DNA of 64,000 nucleotides from Flammula alnicola (lineage: Eukaryota; Basidiomycota; Agaricomycetes; Agaricales; Strophariaceae): contig JADNRV010000119.1 of NCBI GenBank assembly GCA_015499995.1, forward strand, positions 1-64,000. The letters run 5' to 3'. Under the pieces are notes generated by a model. The model was not told the DNA's origin, did not search any database, and worked only from the letters and a program-made list of their open reading frames with translations. Made by a program: the position numbers and the translations under genes. Shown here piece after piece: positions 11,873 through 23,600 of the stretch; positions within the stretch are counted from its first letter, which is position 1, and every line of letters starts with the position of its first letter.

Positions 11873-13489
11873 ATGACAGTGATCCCGTCCCCTGAGGCTC
11901 TGTCCAAGATTGCCAAGTTCTACGAGGCCAAGTTCTACTACGCCGGCCTGCCCTCTGCCCCAGTCTTGGTCGCTCGCACTAGCACCACTCCGTGGCCCAC
12001 TGGCCCGGAGGCGTACCGGAATGTCAAGGAGCTCCACGCCGTCGGCAACCATGCGCTCAAGGAGGTCTGGGAAGACAACCTGGCTCTCAAGCTCCACGCC
12101 CTTCTGGACTCGATGAAGGTGAAGTGGACTAGCACCGACGTCGTCCGCATCGGGAACGCCGGAGAGTCTTCCGCCCCCGTCATCCTCTGGATCGGCGTGA
12201 TGCCCGGCTCGCTCTCGGGCGATGACGGCATCGTCGTGGCCTCCAAGTGCCGGGAGCGTCTTGTAGAATCCAATATCGCCGACGTCGACGTTGAGATCCG
12301 CGAGTCGGTGGTTACCCGCTCGGCCGGACCCAAGCTCCTCACGTCCACCTACTCTTCCGACCCCACCGTAGACGCCCGCGAACCTCTTACCACTACGCTC
12401 GGTCTCCCCATCTGTGCTCAGTCTACGCCTTGGGCTGAGGGTACCGGCGGCTTCTTCATTACCGAGGGCGGGAATACCGAGAGGCTCCTTCTTGTCACCG
12501 CTCGCCATGTCGTCTTCACGCCGGGCGAGAACAAGAACAAGCACTTTGAGCGTAAGAATGACAGCCAGCGCCGTTATGATGTCAGGCTCTTCAGTGATGC
12601 AGCATTTAACAAGTACCTCGAATCTATCAAGGCTGAGATAACAGGCACAGCAATTGTTGCTGAGCTTCAGGAGGGACGTATTGGGGCGGTTGAGGGGAAG
12701 GACAACCCGGTAGCGAACAAGGAGCGGCAAAAGGCCCAGTACAAGTTGGACGAGGCGAAGGATGCGATTGAAGAGCTCAACACCCTTTACCAGAACGTTT
12801 CAACTCACTGGGCCACCCTGGAGAGCCGCGTTCTGGGCCATGTCATCCTTTCTCCTCCCATCAGCGTCGGCAGCAGCAGCGAGGGTTACACCGAGGACTG
12901 GGCCATCATCGAGGTCGACGCCTCCAAGGTAGATGGAAGTAATTTCAACGGCAATGCCATCGACCTCGGTACCCGCATCCCAGTGGGTGAGTTCACTCAT
13001 ATGATGTGCCCCAATTTGATGTGCCCCAATCCCCGGAATGCCCATTCCTTCATGTATCCGCACGACCGTCTTCTGAGGCTCAAGGGCACTATTCCGGACG
13101 ACGAGATGCGTCACCCGACCGCACTCGACCAGAATGACGACCCGTGCCTTATGGTGCTCAAGCGCGGTAACACCACCGGCCTGACCGTCGGCCGTGCCAA
13201 CGACATTTGCTCCTACGCCTGTAACTACTACGACGACGACAAGGCCGAAACCTCCAAAGAATGGGCGATCCTCCCGTTCGACTCCAAGTCCGGCGCCTTC
13301 TCGGACAAGGGCGACTCGGGTTCTGTCATCGTCGACGGCCAAGGACGCATCGGCGGCCTCCTCACTGGCGGTGCTGGCGCCGCGCCTTCCACGGACATCA
13401 CCTATGCCACGCCCATCAGCTTCCTCCTCAAGCGCATGCAAGACAATGGACTCCACAACCTCAACGTCAACCCGATCCTCACCGCCTAG
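11873..13489 (+). CDS. Trypsin-like serine protease, intracellular
   Basis: This is a single exon of 538 residues from the first ATG. The open frame extends slightly upstream but without an ATG. The C-terminal two thirds read as a chymotrypsin-fold protease: a LLLVTARHVVF strand with candidate His212, a TEDWAIIEVD segment with Asp342, and GDSGSVIVD with Ser482, followed by GGLLTGG. The first 190 residues form a conserved entry region (YAGLPS, VWEDNLALKLHALL, VKWTSTDVV) found in related agaricomycete proteins. No signal peptide or membrane segment is visible, so it probably acts inside the cell. A charged insert with coiled-coil character lies near residues 265-305. The gene lies head-on to DUF6535 and kinase relics in a duplicated unit. 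The truncated copy at 4012 proves duplication. The substrate is unknown. Confidence 0.85.
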   Translation: MTVIPSPEALSKIAKFYEAKFYYAGLPSAPVLVARTSTTPWPTGPEAYRNVKELHAVGNHALKEVWEDNLALKLHALLDSMKVKWTSTDVVRIGNAGESSAPVILWIGVMPGSLSGDDGIVVASKCRERLVESNIADVDVEIRESVVTRSAGPKLLTSTYSSDPTVDAREPLTTTLGLPICAQSTPWAEGTGGFFITEGGNTERLLLVTARHVVFTPGENKNKHFERKNDSQRRYDVRLFSDAAFNKYLESIKAEITGTAIVAELQEGRIGAVEGKDNPVANKERQKAQYKLDEAKDAIEELNTLYQNVSTHWATLESRVLGHVILSPPISVGSSSEGYTEDWAIIEVDASKVDGSNFNGNAIDLGTRIPVGEFTHMMCPNLMCPNPRNAHSFMYPHDRLLRLKGTIPDDEMRHPTALDQNDDPCLMVLKRGNTTGLTVGRANDICSYACNYYDDDKAETSKEWAILPFDSKSGAFSDKGDSGSVIVDGQGRIGGLLTGGAGAAPSTDITYATPISFLLKRMQDNGLHNLNVNPILTA

Positions 13490-13619
13490 ACGCATTCACC
13501 AGATTGACTCCCAATGAAATTTGGCAATTTCTCCCGGAGATGCTGGCGAGGCGAAGCCGTCTTGTTTCTTTTTAATATAAATTCATAACTATTATTCTTT
13601 ACCATATCTTTATCTAATT

Positions 13620-13700
13620 TACTATTTCCTCTCCTTCTGCAACTACTTCTTCTTCTTTCCCCCCTTCCCCCTTCCCCCCTTCCCTCCCTTCACTACTCGT
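13620..13700 (+). repeat. Pyrimidine tract downstream of the protease
   Basis: A T/C-only stretch with CTTCCCCC-type repeats lies 130-210 bases after the stop codon. It is probably part of the 3' flank and is of unknown meaning. Confidence 0.6.
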
Positions 13701-14345
13701 ACTTGACCTTTTGCGACGAAATGATATTGTGACTTTGTGTGTTTTAACTTAAGTGCGATGGACTGAAGCGCGATGTCTAGGTAAGGTCGACTTGGGCGCG
13801 TAGTACTCTATAGCTGCAGGGGACTTGTCTCTTGTGGTTAGCTTCAGATACGACTTCTCTCTTGACGATTTGCCGCCGTGGCCCGTGACTGGCTTATACG
13901 GTTTCATTCTCAAGACTTCATCGTTATGACTTGCTGTACCTAGGCCTTCATGATCCGAGGAGATGGAAGGAAAAATGGAGCGTAATATTTTACGAGAACA
14001 AACGACGAGATTAATGCATAGCACGGAAAACTATAGGAGTATAATAACTACGCATACCATGTTCCTTGCTGCTACCATCTGTCCTGATACTAGCAGCGCG
14101 ATCATAACTTCCTCCTCAAGCTATGTCGGGCGCTTCTGGCATGGAACAATCGTCCTCTTTCAGCAGGCCCCTGCTTCGAGCAGGACGATCGTCGGTTATC
14201 TTTGAAATCGGAGGGCTGGGAAGGATGGTAATCTCGTGAGGAGCATCTCCGAGCACGTATCCTTCAGGATTGTCCATAGTGTGGCCTGAAGTTGGACCGG
14301 CCAAGAACGCCTACCCCTCATCGGTAAAGTCAGGGATTCTCAGCC
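13701..14345 (-). pseudogene. DUF6535 gene 3' remnant with shared flank
   Basis: The DNA from about 13701 repeats the flank found after the truncated protease (4660-5000), including GCGATGTCTAGGTAAGGTCG. At 14116-14304 on the minus strand it repeats the C-terminal DUF6535 codons: MDNPEGY, LGDAP, ITILP, PARSRG and PEAPDI correspond to the end of the gene at 5029. The rest of that gene is missing. The remnant runs directly into the 3' end of the intact kinase. Confidence 0.8.
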
Positions 14346-15739
14346 TCTTTCGTAGTGCGGTGGACTGCGCCTGCGTGGGTCCATATCAGTAAACCAAGGA
14401 TGAGAAACAACCTCGTTCATTTTAATCCTATCCTGTGGCCGATAGCGCAACATATTCTCCAGCAAATCCCCTAGAAGTTGAATTTCGACCTCATCCAACC
14501 TGGTTCCAGGCCGTTCCATCATCGGGCCATCATCCCCAGTCGGCGGTGGTACGTCTTGACTACCAATACTCGCCAACTTCTGCTTGATGGACGTCTTCTC
14601 CGCAGGCAGCAACACCTGTTGCAGCTCCCGAGCCTTGGGCTTCCCGTCCTCGTCGAACCACAGGTGATCATTCTCGAACGCGCCCCACCACGGCTCTGGC
14701 AGCTTCCCGAGTGTCGCCACAATCTCCTTGAGGACCTCGTCGGCCCCTCCCAGGAAGGCCTCGAAAAGGGGAAATCCCGCACGGATTTCAAAGATCGTGC
14801 AGGCCAATGCCCAAACATCGGACGGTATACCTATCCTTCCCTCGAAGCGAGCTTCCGGGGACTGGTAGTGGGGCACAGTCGCTGGCTCGTAGTCTGTCGG
14901 GGGATGGGAACTGGAAAAGGATTGGCCGAAGTCGATGAGTAGGATATCTTCTTGGAGCAAGGTAGGGTTGGTCAAGAGTGCATTGTCGATGGGCGCAACG
15001 AGTTGCGCAGGTGCGTGAGGTCCTGGGGGACTGTGGTCGCGAGTTTCAATTTCTTCGGTCTCTGGCTGGCCAAGGTTGAGGTAGACGTCACTATCCGACC
15101 AGTTTTCAACGTTTTCAGCGACGCGGAAGAGGATGTTGGACGTTGTAAGGTCTGAGTAATATTATGTCAGCTCCTCCACCACAAAAGTTGGCACAAAAGT
15201 TGGCACAAACCTCCATGGACGAAGCCGGCAATGTGCATGAGCTCCACCGCGTAAACCACTTGCTTGGCTACTTTCCTAGCAAGATCTCCCCGTAGACGTC
15301 TACTTCCAATCACTCTCCCAGGGGAATCCGACATGGATAGAATGCTGGGTCCCGCGAGCTGAGAGACCAGACAGAGATGTGACCCGTTAGGCCCATGCTC
15401 TGTGAAATGGTCCTCGACGGTCTGAATGTTTGAACGAGCGACAGGATCTTGCGTTTGGATGTATTCCGAAAGTTTCTGGGGTACGGCCAGTTCTGGAATC
15501 TCGTCGGCCGGCTTAGACGATACTTCGGCGCGCATGACCTTGAGAGTCACAAGTTTTCCAAGTCGATTGCGAGCAAGCCATATAGTCGACGAGCCTCCAT
15601 AGCCCAATTTGTGGACAACTCTGTAGCGACCTTGTGAAAAGACATCGCCGATGGCGACAGGGTGGAAGCCACCAGGCCGGTAGTCTTCGACGTACTCAAT
15701 GTCGTCCAACCGAGAAGGTTGAAAGCGTGCCTGAGCCAT
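14340..15739 (-). CDS. SRPK-like protein kinase (CMGC group)
   Basis: Two exons (15739-15211 and 15151-14340) encode 446 residues. The 59-base intron splits the catalytic-loop Asp codon and contains a repeated TTGTGCCAACTT. The N-lobe has EDYRPGGFHPV, the glycine loop KLGYGGSSTIWLARN and Lys67. The catalytic loop reads HGDLTTSN with Asp177. DFG is at 250-252, then QSPEARFEG and DVWALACTIFEI. Between loop and DFG lies a spacer of about 55 residues, as in SRPK relatives. It should phosphorylate Ser/Thr proteins; the target is unknown. The last 15 or so codons after HPWF come from DUF6535 gene DNA read in another frame, so the C-terminus is chimeric. The broken copy at 10376 ends instead at HPWF-like plus SLE. 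Kinase identity is secure; whether the end matters is not known. Confidence 0.85.
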
Positions 15740-16499
15740 TGTACTGAGAGAACTTGTTGAGCCCAGTCGGAGCGTCCATAGAGGATGTGCTGTCCTGGAT
15801 CGAAGGAGCATGAACATGAACACAAGAAGATGTTGGTAGCATTACAAAGTCGAGTTGAACATATTTTCTGCCTGACAAGAGAGGTAAAAAAAAAAAGGTA
15901 CTCGTATGACGTACAGGTTGAACCATACCTACTTAGCAGTGTCAGAATTAAAGCTCCGATGGTACGGCCTTTCGTGTGAAGAATGAGGTTAGGGTTAAAC
16001 GTTAGAGCGCTGTACACGCGGTGACAAGTCTTGCTTTCTTTTACCCCACCCTCCACTCCCTTGAACTTGCATAAGCATTGATACGACATTTTATCTGACA
16101 AGACAAGTCGCCTCAACGGGACCGAGAACAATGCCAAATGATGAACATTGGATAAGCACAAGTTCTTCCCACCCACTCATCGCAGCTCGTCTCGGTCCCC
16201 AACGGGATTTCTGTTAGACCAAAAGCCTTACGGCTTTCCCCATAACCGCGCTCTCTACATCTTCTGCATATGCTACAGCCACCTCATGTTCATATCACTA
16301 CATATCATACGTACACCAAGCATGAGACAGCGAGCACAGTACAAAGACTTACAGTATGACTCCAGTGCGCAGCCCTAGCTGTGATCAAATGGGACCCAAT
16401 TGTCAAACCGAGTGGCAAGCCCGACGAGGGAAAGAAGACAGGCAAGATCTAGAAATATATATCGCCATATCAAATCGAGTCATCTGGGATGACCATCTA
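15740..16499. other. Kinase upstream region, no gene recognised
   Basis: The open frames here overlap the kinase start or are short and unrecognised. The stretch should contain the kinase promoter, but I see no clear element. Confidence 0.45.
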
Positions 16500-16665
16500 C
16501 CGTCTTGAGATGGTCTTTAGGCAGATCTCTGAATGGCATCCAATAAGCGCTCGTTCATTCCATTGGGCTTCTCTAGGTAGTATTGACCCATCAATCGGAC
16601 ACATAGTCCTCGAAAATGGTGAAAAAGCTCTTGAGATATATGGCGCAAAAGTACTGACAATGCTC
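16500..16665 (-). pseudogene. Isolated fragment of DUF6535 exon 4
   Basis: About 120 bases near 16540-16660 match the DUF6535 gene at 5990-6115: CGCTCGTTC, CTTCTCTAGGT, TTGACCCATCAATCGGA and ATGGCGCAAA. The frame is not preserved over a useful length. It marks the right edge of the shuffled unit. Confidence 0.75.
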
Positions 16666-16961
16666 CTATACTAATGCCACGTAAGAGGTGAGCTTAGTCG
16701 CTCCCCGCTTTGCGACTCGTGCGACTCATGCGATACAACAAATTTTGTATTTCAGCTACAAATATCGATGCGCGGCACATTAGGGGCGCGCATCGGGATG
16801 GAACCAAACGATAATAATAAATTGCACGTTTCAGGAAAAGTCCATCAACGATGAAGGTATCAAAGACTTCAAAAGCTACGGAGCTACACGCATAAACGTT
16901 GACAGTTTCAGGGAGGGTATTACAATGGAGTAAGAACTAATTGTGAATTATGGCTCAAAGA

Positions 16962-18809
16962 TTACGCCGGCGTGTATTCCGGTGGGTATTCAATGAATTC
17001 AGTTGGCGGCGGGGGTGTTTGGTCTGTTGAGGGCATTCGGAATCCGCTATCCTCATGGTTCACAATTCTTGGGCCCGAATGTTCTCGTTGCGAGGAGTCG
17101 GCGATGTGTTCTCCATGTTTAGCACTTCCCCTGTTTGGCTGGAGAAGCTGGGCGGTGCTTCCAGCTGCACTTGGACCACTCGCTTCAGAGGCCCTAGAAG
17201 TAGCGATGCCAGAATAAGGGCCATATCCTGAAGTCGAGTGTGAGCTGTCGGGGCCGGAATAGGACCCGGAAGGGGTGTTCGGGTCTGAAGTTCCCGCAGT
17301 TGGAGAGGAGGTGTTCGCGTGCTTAGAGGAAAAGCCACGAGCTTTTCCAGTTTGTGCCATTTGTGGAGCACTGTAGGATCCTGACGCCTCCGAAGGGATG
17401 TCGTTTATGTTGGCCGAGCTCGCGTTCGGTGAGATGTCCCGGTAGAAAGGCTGCGGCTGTTCCAGCTCCCTGATATACTTGTTCTTCTTGCGTCGGCGGT
17501 AGAAAAGGACAACAGCAATGATCAGAATTATGAGGGCAATTCCACCCAAGACCGCGCCAACGATGGCTCCAATTGGTGGGCCACTACTGTTTCCTCCCAC
17601 TGCAGCTGTCCCTCGATTGTCGTTCGATGAAGTGGTCCCACTGCCGACGTTCGAAGAGCTGTTATCGACATTACCGCCGCCGCTAGATGGAGCAGGGCTC
17701 GAACCAGAAGTACTGGTAGATTGTGATGGATTTGGGGTTGCGCTACCAGAGACTGCGCTACCAGAGACCGTCTTGGATGGCTGTGCGCCAGAAGAGGTCG
17801 ACGCAGTGCTTAACGAGTTGGAATTCGAAGGCGACGGCCCACTATTCACCGGTTGATTGGCTGTCGTGGTCGATGGTTCTTGCGTAGCCCCATCTTGGAT
17901 GATGAGGTTAAAAAGAACTAGAGGTGTTAAAGAAGTACTGCCTCCACTTTTCACGGTGATCGTGTGATGACCAAGAGATAGAGTTCCGGTCTGAAAAACG
18001 AAGCGAAAGTATTGCGTGTTTGTGCCAGGATTGCCGGGAACTGTGAACGTCGTGGGCGATTGTCCATCAATCGAATATTCGGCTGTTGATGGACCTTGAG
18101 GCAATTCTGTGGGTGTCGTAGCATACCAACTGATGCCAGTCCCTTGGCCATGCTATCAGTTAAAGACAGGGGGAAAAAGAGTGGACGAGAAACACACCGT
18201 AAAATGGGAAGGTTACGACAGCACCTCCATTGACTGCCATCTCGCCAACTGTTCCCAAATTCTGCCAGCCAGAACCGTATTGAAGAGCAGCATCCTGAAA
18301 ACCGACAACGATGGCCGAGTTTGAGATTGCGGCGGTTGGAGAAGGTACGTATTGGAATTGGTCGAACAGAAAGGCTTGTCCGCTGCTCTGTGCTGTTACA
18401 GTGACCGTATGTTGACCAGCAGATATCGTACTCCATTCGCAAAGAACCCAGTTATTTTCGACGTAAGGGAATGGGGTGGGAAGTGGTATGTTGGTTCCAT
18501 CGACTTGACATGTCCAAGTAGGGTCCAGCACGCCAGACGAATTCCTGATATTAGTAGTCCCGAATATTTTCCCGCTCGATCCTAGAGAAACGTTCATTAG
18601 AAGAGAAATGTAACGAGAAAAGAATCCTCACCGTCAAACGTATACGAGAAACTACCCTGGCCGGCCGTCAGCCCATGCAAACTGTCGAGATATGTCGCGC
18701 CAAAGTTGCCTTGTCCATCCCAATTTTGCCCATTCTGCAGCGTCCATGCACCATTGTAGCGGATGTTGGAGTCGGTGTCATCAACTGCAACCCATCGCGT
18801 CGATGCCAT
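16962..18809 (-). CDS. Single-pass membrane protein with Ser/Thr-rich stalk
   Basis: Three exons (18809-18632, 18581-18196, 18152-16962) give 584 residues. The first half alternates aromatic beta-strand segments (YNGAWTLQNGQNWDGQG, FQYVPSP, FTFQ-like) and looks like the tandem carbohydrate-binding-like beta domains common in agaricomycete surface proteins. A Ser/Thr/Pro/Asn-rich linker follows. One membrane segment (GAIVGAVLGGIALIILIIAV) is stopped by FYRRRKKNKY. The cytoplasmic tail is Ser/Gly/Pro rich and ends PPPTEFIEYPPEY. There is no obvious N-terminal signal peptide, which is usual for this protein type in annotations. The last intron is only 43 bases, and its donor was chosen to keep the frame (alternative donor two bases away). 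A role at the cell surface is inferred from architecture alone. Confidence 0.8.
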
Positions 18810-19677
18810 TCGAGAACTCAGAAAAGCTCCAGCTTGCAGCAGTCGGGTATGAGAAATAAAGAGAGTGTTTGAAAATGAGCGTAATGTGAGCAGTCACAAG
18901 CTGCTGGAATTGTAGCAAAACGCGAGCCTTGGGGGGGTAAGGTTGTAAGGTAGTATGGTGTGCTCCACTCAGGCTCAGATATCGACAGAGATCTGTCATC
19001 AAAAAAGTTTGCGTTGGCAGATTGTTCCAGCCCCTCGACTGCATGCCACAAGATGTAATGATTGTAGCTCCATGCACCGATTTAGCCGTTGCGCGCAGGT
19101 TCAATAATATCTCTTCCCTTTTGACAGTCCTAAAACCTACATGCAGGAGAAAATATCAATAGAGTCTCCAAACGCCTTGGGCAGAGCACGTACATTCTGC
19201 CTAGTCTCTGTGTCGTGCGGAGGTGCCCTCTGAGTCTCAAGAGATACAAATTGAAATGGCGGCGAAAGGAGACCGGAGACCATGTGCCTTCAATATTCAA
19301 TGTTAATTGACTGATGGTGACCTGATCCGACAAGGCGTTTCACCTAAGTACATCTATAGTTACTAGGGACGTTCAAAGCTGGGCGCAGCTCGCAGACGCA
19401 GCTCGTAGCTCGCATTTGATGGGCTTAGTCAGGTTGCAAATTCAAATTCCGCTCGGGTTCCCAGGATATCGGCAACGAGATGTGTTTCCCATCAAACCCT
19501 TGATTAGATGTCCCTCATATCTATTCGACTGTTCTAACACCATCCTCGGACCTTTGGCAATATGTATGTTTTTCGTGTTATGAATGAAAATAGTATGCAA
19601 AATTTTAAATGCATGATAGCGCAACCATGCAACCGCGGCTTATTTTCTGTACGAATCGATAGCTAGACAGCTAGACT
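18810..19677. other. No gene recognised
   Basis: Only short frames without recognisable content occur. The stretch presumably contains the promoter of the minus-strand membrane protein gene and the broken edge of the Plavaka relic, which starts abruptly near 19678. Confidence 0.5.
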
Positions 19678-20281
19678 ATGGATCCGAGACATCCACGAAC
19701 TGCTTTCGCCGGACCTCTTGCATCAAATTATAAAAGGAACATTCAAAGACCACCTCGTTACGTGGGTTACCGACTACATAGAGGCAGTTAATGCGCCTGC
19801 CGAAGCCAAGAGAATTTTGGCTGATATCGATCGCCGGTGAGCTTCTTTCCTGACTCGTTTCATTCAGAACTGATGTTTGAATGTCAGAATTGCTGCTGCG
19901 CCTTCTTTTCCCGGGCTGCGTCGCTTTCCTGAAGGCCGGGGATTTAAGCAATGGACAGGTGACGATTCCAAGGCACTCATGAAGGTAAGCACTTCTTACA
20001 CATATTTTTATGGTCGATTAATATTATTGATTTCAGGTCTATCTTCCTGCAATAGCAGGCCACGTACCATCCGAGATGGTACGCGCTATTAGTTCATTTA
20101 TGGACTTTTGCTATCTTGTCCGCCGCTCTGTCATTGACGAAGACGACCTTGTGGACATCGATGCTGCTGTTGCCGACTTCCACCGTTACCGTGTCGCATT
20201 CGACCTTGTCCGTCCAGATGGATATTCACTGCCACGGCAACACTCGCTCGTTCATTATACACACCTGATCAAGGAATTTGG
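19678..20281 (+). pseudogene. Plavaka transposase, left part (truncated and split)
   Basis: Three exon pieces (19678-19836, 19888-19984, 20037-20281) encode a central part of a Plavaka-type transposase. The chain starts inside the protein at IRDIHELLSPDLLHQIIKG and passes DYIEAVNAP, RRIAAAPSFPGLRRFPEGRG, VYLPAIAGHVP, FMDFCYLVRR and HYTHLIKEFG. Splice phases are consistent throughout. The N-terminal half of the usual protein is missing. At 20281 the frame is cut by the KDZ element and continues at 33154 with APNGLCSSITESKH. This is a CACTA-like element relic that can no longer make transposase. Confidence 0.9.
20273..20281 (+). repeat. Left target-site duplication of KDZ element
   Basis: GGAATTTGG occurs here and again at 33145-33153, directly flanking the KDZ element. 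Keeping one copy restores the Plavaka frame (KEFGAPNG). Confidence 0.9.
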
Positions 20282-20286
20282 TGATT

Positions 20287-20306
20287 ATTCATGAATTTTA
20301 TTTAAA
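20287..20306 (+). repeat. Left inverted terminus of KDZ element
   Basis: This 20-base sequence matches the complement of 33120-33139 at 18 of 20 positions. It lies five bases inside the left boundary. Confidence 0.85.
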
Positions 20307-20632
20307 TATTTGACGATGTCGACGATGATTTATCTTTAAAGAAATCACGTTTAAATAGTGTTTAAAGACCCGAACCCCATCAGATTGACGGAAGAGAGGT
20401 GATGTGCACATTGGTTTAAGGATATTTAAATATGGATACACAACATCGATCCATGATTTAAAGATGTTTAAAGAAGTGTTTAAAGCTCCGTATTTAAATG
20501 CGGTATTTAAAGAGGTTTGAAACTTGGGTTTACAAAGAGATGAAAGTGCTAAGCAATAAGTTGGTAGCTATTTAAACCTCAGAATGCTTAAACAAACCCG
20601 GTTTAAACGTAAGAAGTTTAAAGATATTTAAA
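20296..20632. repeat. Left subterminal TTTAAA-rich repeats
   Basis: TTTAAA occurs more than a dozen times in about 340 bases, often as GTTTAAA or ATTTAAA, up to the stop codon of the transposase gene. The same motif is dense at the right end (32701-33130). Such arrays are plausible transposase binding sites. Confidence 0.85.
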
Positions 20633-23600
20633 TCAGGATTTGGCACTGTCACCCTCAGTCTCTGCAGCCACGGTGGCCCAGTCGACCGTGGTTTGCGGCC
20701 TTCTTCTCCACACGTATTGCGACAGTGTTTCGCCCTCTGAAGGCCATGCACCACCTGCATCAGTCAATTTGTGATTGCCAAGAGCGGCCATGTTTCGAAA
20801 CATCGCGGCTTTTTGGAGAGCGTAGGCGCGATGTCCATTTGACGGGATTACAGCGAGGTTGGATGGAATTGTGGGATCAACATAGCGTGGAGAGACAGTG
20901 GAATTGCTGAGGGATGTCCAGACTTTGTCCATTTTCTGGCAACCACGTACCAAGCGGCGGAAGTCTTCCTCAAGAAGTTCGACTTCTTCAACCCAGCGCT
21001 CCATATCTGCCCGAGCTCGGAACCACTGCACTTTCTCAGCTAAACATGCAGTTAGTATATTAGTTAACAAAGAAATCTGTGATAAGAAACTCACTGTCAC
21101 GAATGAAATCGGCTTTCTCTTCCTCGTTCAAGCCCTTCAGCTTTCCGAAAGACCAAATCCAACTGTCAACCGATTTCCCATCACCGACTTTGCGCGATGA
21201 AGTCGCATTTTTAGCGTAGGTGTCTTCGTCCTTTAGCTCCGGATAATCTTCCATGATGCTGGGGTCGTTTCCCTTGAGCTTGAGGATTTGACTCCGTGCA
21301 AAGCGATACTTCGAAACGTGAAAGTTCTTCTTATCCTTGACGCTATTGATTTGCTTCAAAGCACGAGTATTCTGAGAAACTCCCCGAGCACGTTCTCGCT
21401 TTTCATCCCGAAGAACCATGCCATGCATCACGGCGTTGCAAATAGCCTTGACCGAGTCGTTTGCTTGACCTTCTCGAAGATGGAACTCATGCTCAGCAGC
21501 AGCTTCGAGTCCGAGTTCTTGATGTTCCTTGAGATCGATCTCAGAGGGGAGGAAAAGTTTCTCCTTTTCCGGTTCCGTTGAGATTTCCGCATTGACAATC
21601 ATGTCGTGAAGCTGAGGGAATACAGTGACTTGAGCTTTGCGCCACAGCTTGATGTCAGTTGCAAGAGCAGATCGACGAGTGTTGATTGCTTCAGCATCAA
21701 CAGTAGTACCCCCACGTTTGAGTTCACGTCTATGTAGTGAGAAAATTAATTTTTGGATTTGTCGAGAGTCAGGAGAGTACGTACTGTCGATCCTGTAGCT
21801 TTATGCCAGTGTATATAATGCGAGAAAGGGCTGGTTGCTTGAGTGAAGACTCCCTTGCTTCAGTATGTTCCACGATGTTTTTCTCAGCTTGCTCAAGCGA
21901 TTGAAGAATTGAAGCTTGGGAAGGCACTAGAAGTGATATCAGCGAACGTTAGGAAAAAGAAGAAGGAACATACACTTTCCACACTTGAAGCGGTAGACGC
22001 TTTGCCATTCTCCGTTTTTGCGGTGCGGTTCCGTCGACTCTTTCTCCCATTCTCGGACCTTCTCTTCTCCGTGAACCAGACTCAACCCCAGGAAGTGATC
22101 GATAGCTTTCATACGGGATGTAATGGCTTTCTTCAATCGCTTTGCAAGAGATTCCGCTAAGTAATGATCTGTTAAATTCATTTAACGAAAGGATATTGAA
22201 TGTTACATACCAAGCCCTTGAACCTTTGTCCAATTCCAGTCATTGTGGAGATCATTCAAGGTATCATGACGATGGCCGTGGTTCATTTGTCTGGTGCTTG
22301 CTCCAGACTGCTTCGATTCAGACCACGAGACCTCGATTCCTTCTCCGTGTCCACGTCCTGTGCCTTTCGAATAATTCAGGGAGAATCGATATTTGCAGTC
22401 TTCTTTGTGACCATCAAGATGCTTCTTCGGAACGAGTAGGCGGATAGATGCAGCCGCTTCCGAGAGATGAATGAAGTTTGACGAGAACCGTGATTTGAGA
22501 TGGACGCAATATTGGCATGCGACATCGTAAGTAACAAGAATCTCCGGGAAAAATTGGCCGGCTTTGATGGAGGGATGAGAGACAAATCGTTCGAGAGCAT
22601 AAGCCAATCCGAAATCAGCGTTAGCATATCTAGGAATATAATTAGCACAAGTGGAATGAGCAATATCAATATCGAATTACCTTTCGCCTTTCTGTAGATC
22701 AATCAAAGAGAGAAAGACCATATGCCGGTTACATGAGACCCCAATCACACCGGTAATGACAGAGCCCTTAAACTTGAGTTTGTTCTGCATGTCGACTGCA
22801 TTGAATTTTGAGCATGTTGATTTCTATATTCATAGTTTCAGCAAAAGCGGCAGAGGGCTCAGAGTGATATACATACCTCTTCAGAATAGGCGACTGTATT
22901 CCGAACATAGTCGTTGTATCGTTCATCAGGCGGAAATAAGGCATGACCGTCCAGCAAGGAGACGTCGTCAGGATCATCAACCTTGGCCAGTCGCTGAAGC
23001 CCGAAATGGCCATCCATCATGAGCATCAAGGTGTTTAGAAACCTATGATATCAATAAAACACAGAAAGCAAAGAGAGCGAACTTGAAAGACTCACCCTAA
23101 TTCTTCATCGACACTACCCCATTGCTCATTAGGGACATTGAAGCCTGGCTCAGGGCAAGCAAAGCATGGAACAGCAAGGTTTCCCTCACGTCGAAGGGGG
23201 AATTCTTTGTCGATTTGATGAACCTGTCCGCTTCTTTTGATCATTGTCAATGCCCGCCAGAGACGTTGAACACGCAGAAATTGAGAATAAGGGCTCTTTA
23301 GGATTGTTAAAAGTATGCTCACATGGGAAACGAGTAGATCCACATACTGAAATGTTAGACAGGATCCCATTGTTGGTCTTTCGTCGAAGGGCTGTGAGAT
23401 AGTCATATGACGATTTCTTCGAGGTCAAGGTCTGGAGGTGGAAATCGCGGAGAACATTGAAAGTAAATCCGAGTTGAGGTTGATCGAGCGTTGCTGGAAA
23501 GATTTGAGACCGAAGCAAAAGGTCGACGCGGTCATGTTTCTCTGTAAGGCATCTACAAAGCGCGACTTGGGTTTCGTGGATTCCAGTGATGTCGACGATG

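Noticed and set aside
12800..13495. Open frame of 231 codons on the minus strand inside the protease gene
   Set aside because: It is antisense to the catalytic region of a clear protease and results from its GC-rich codon use.
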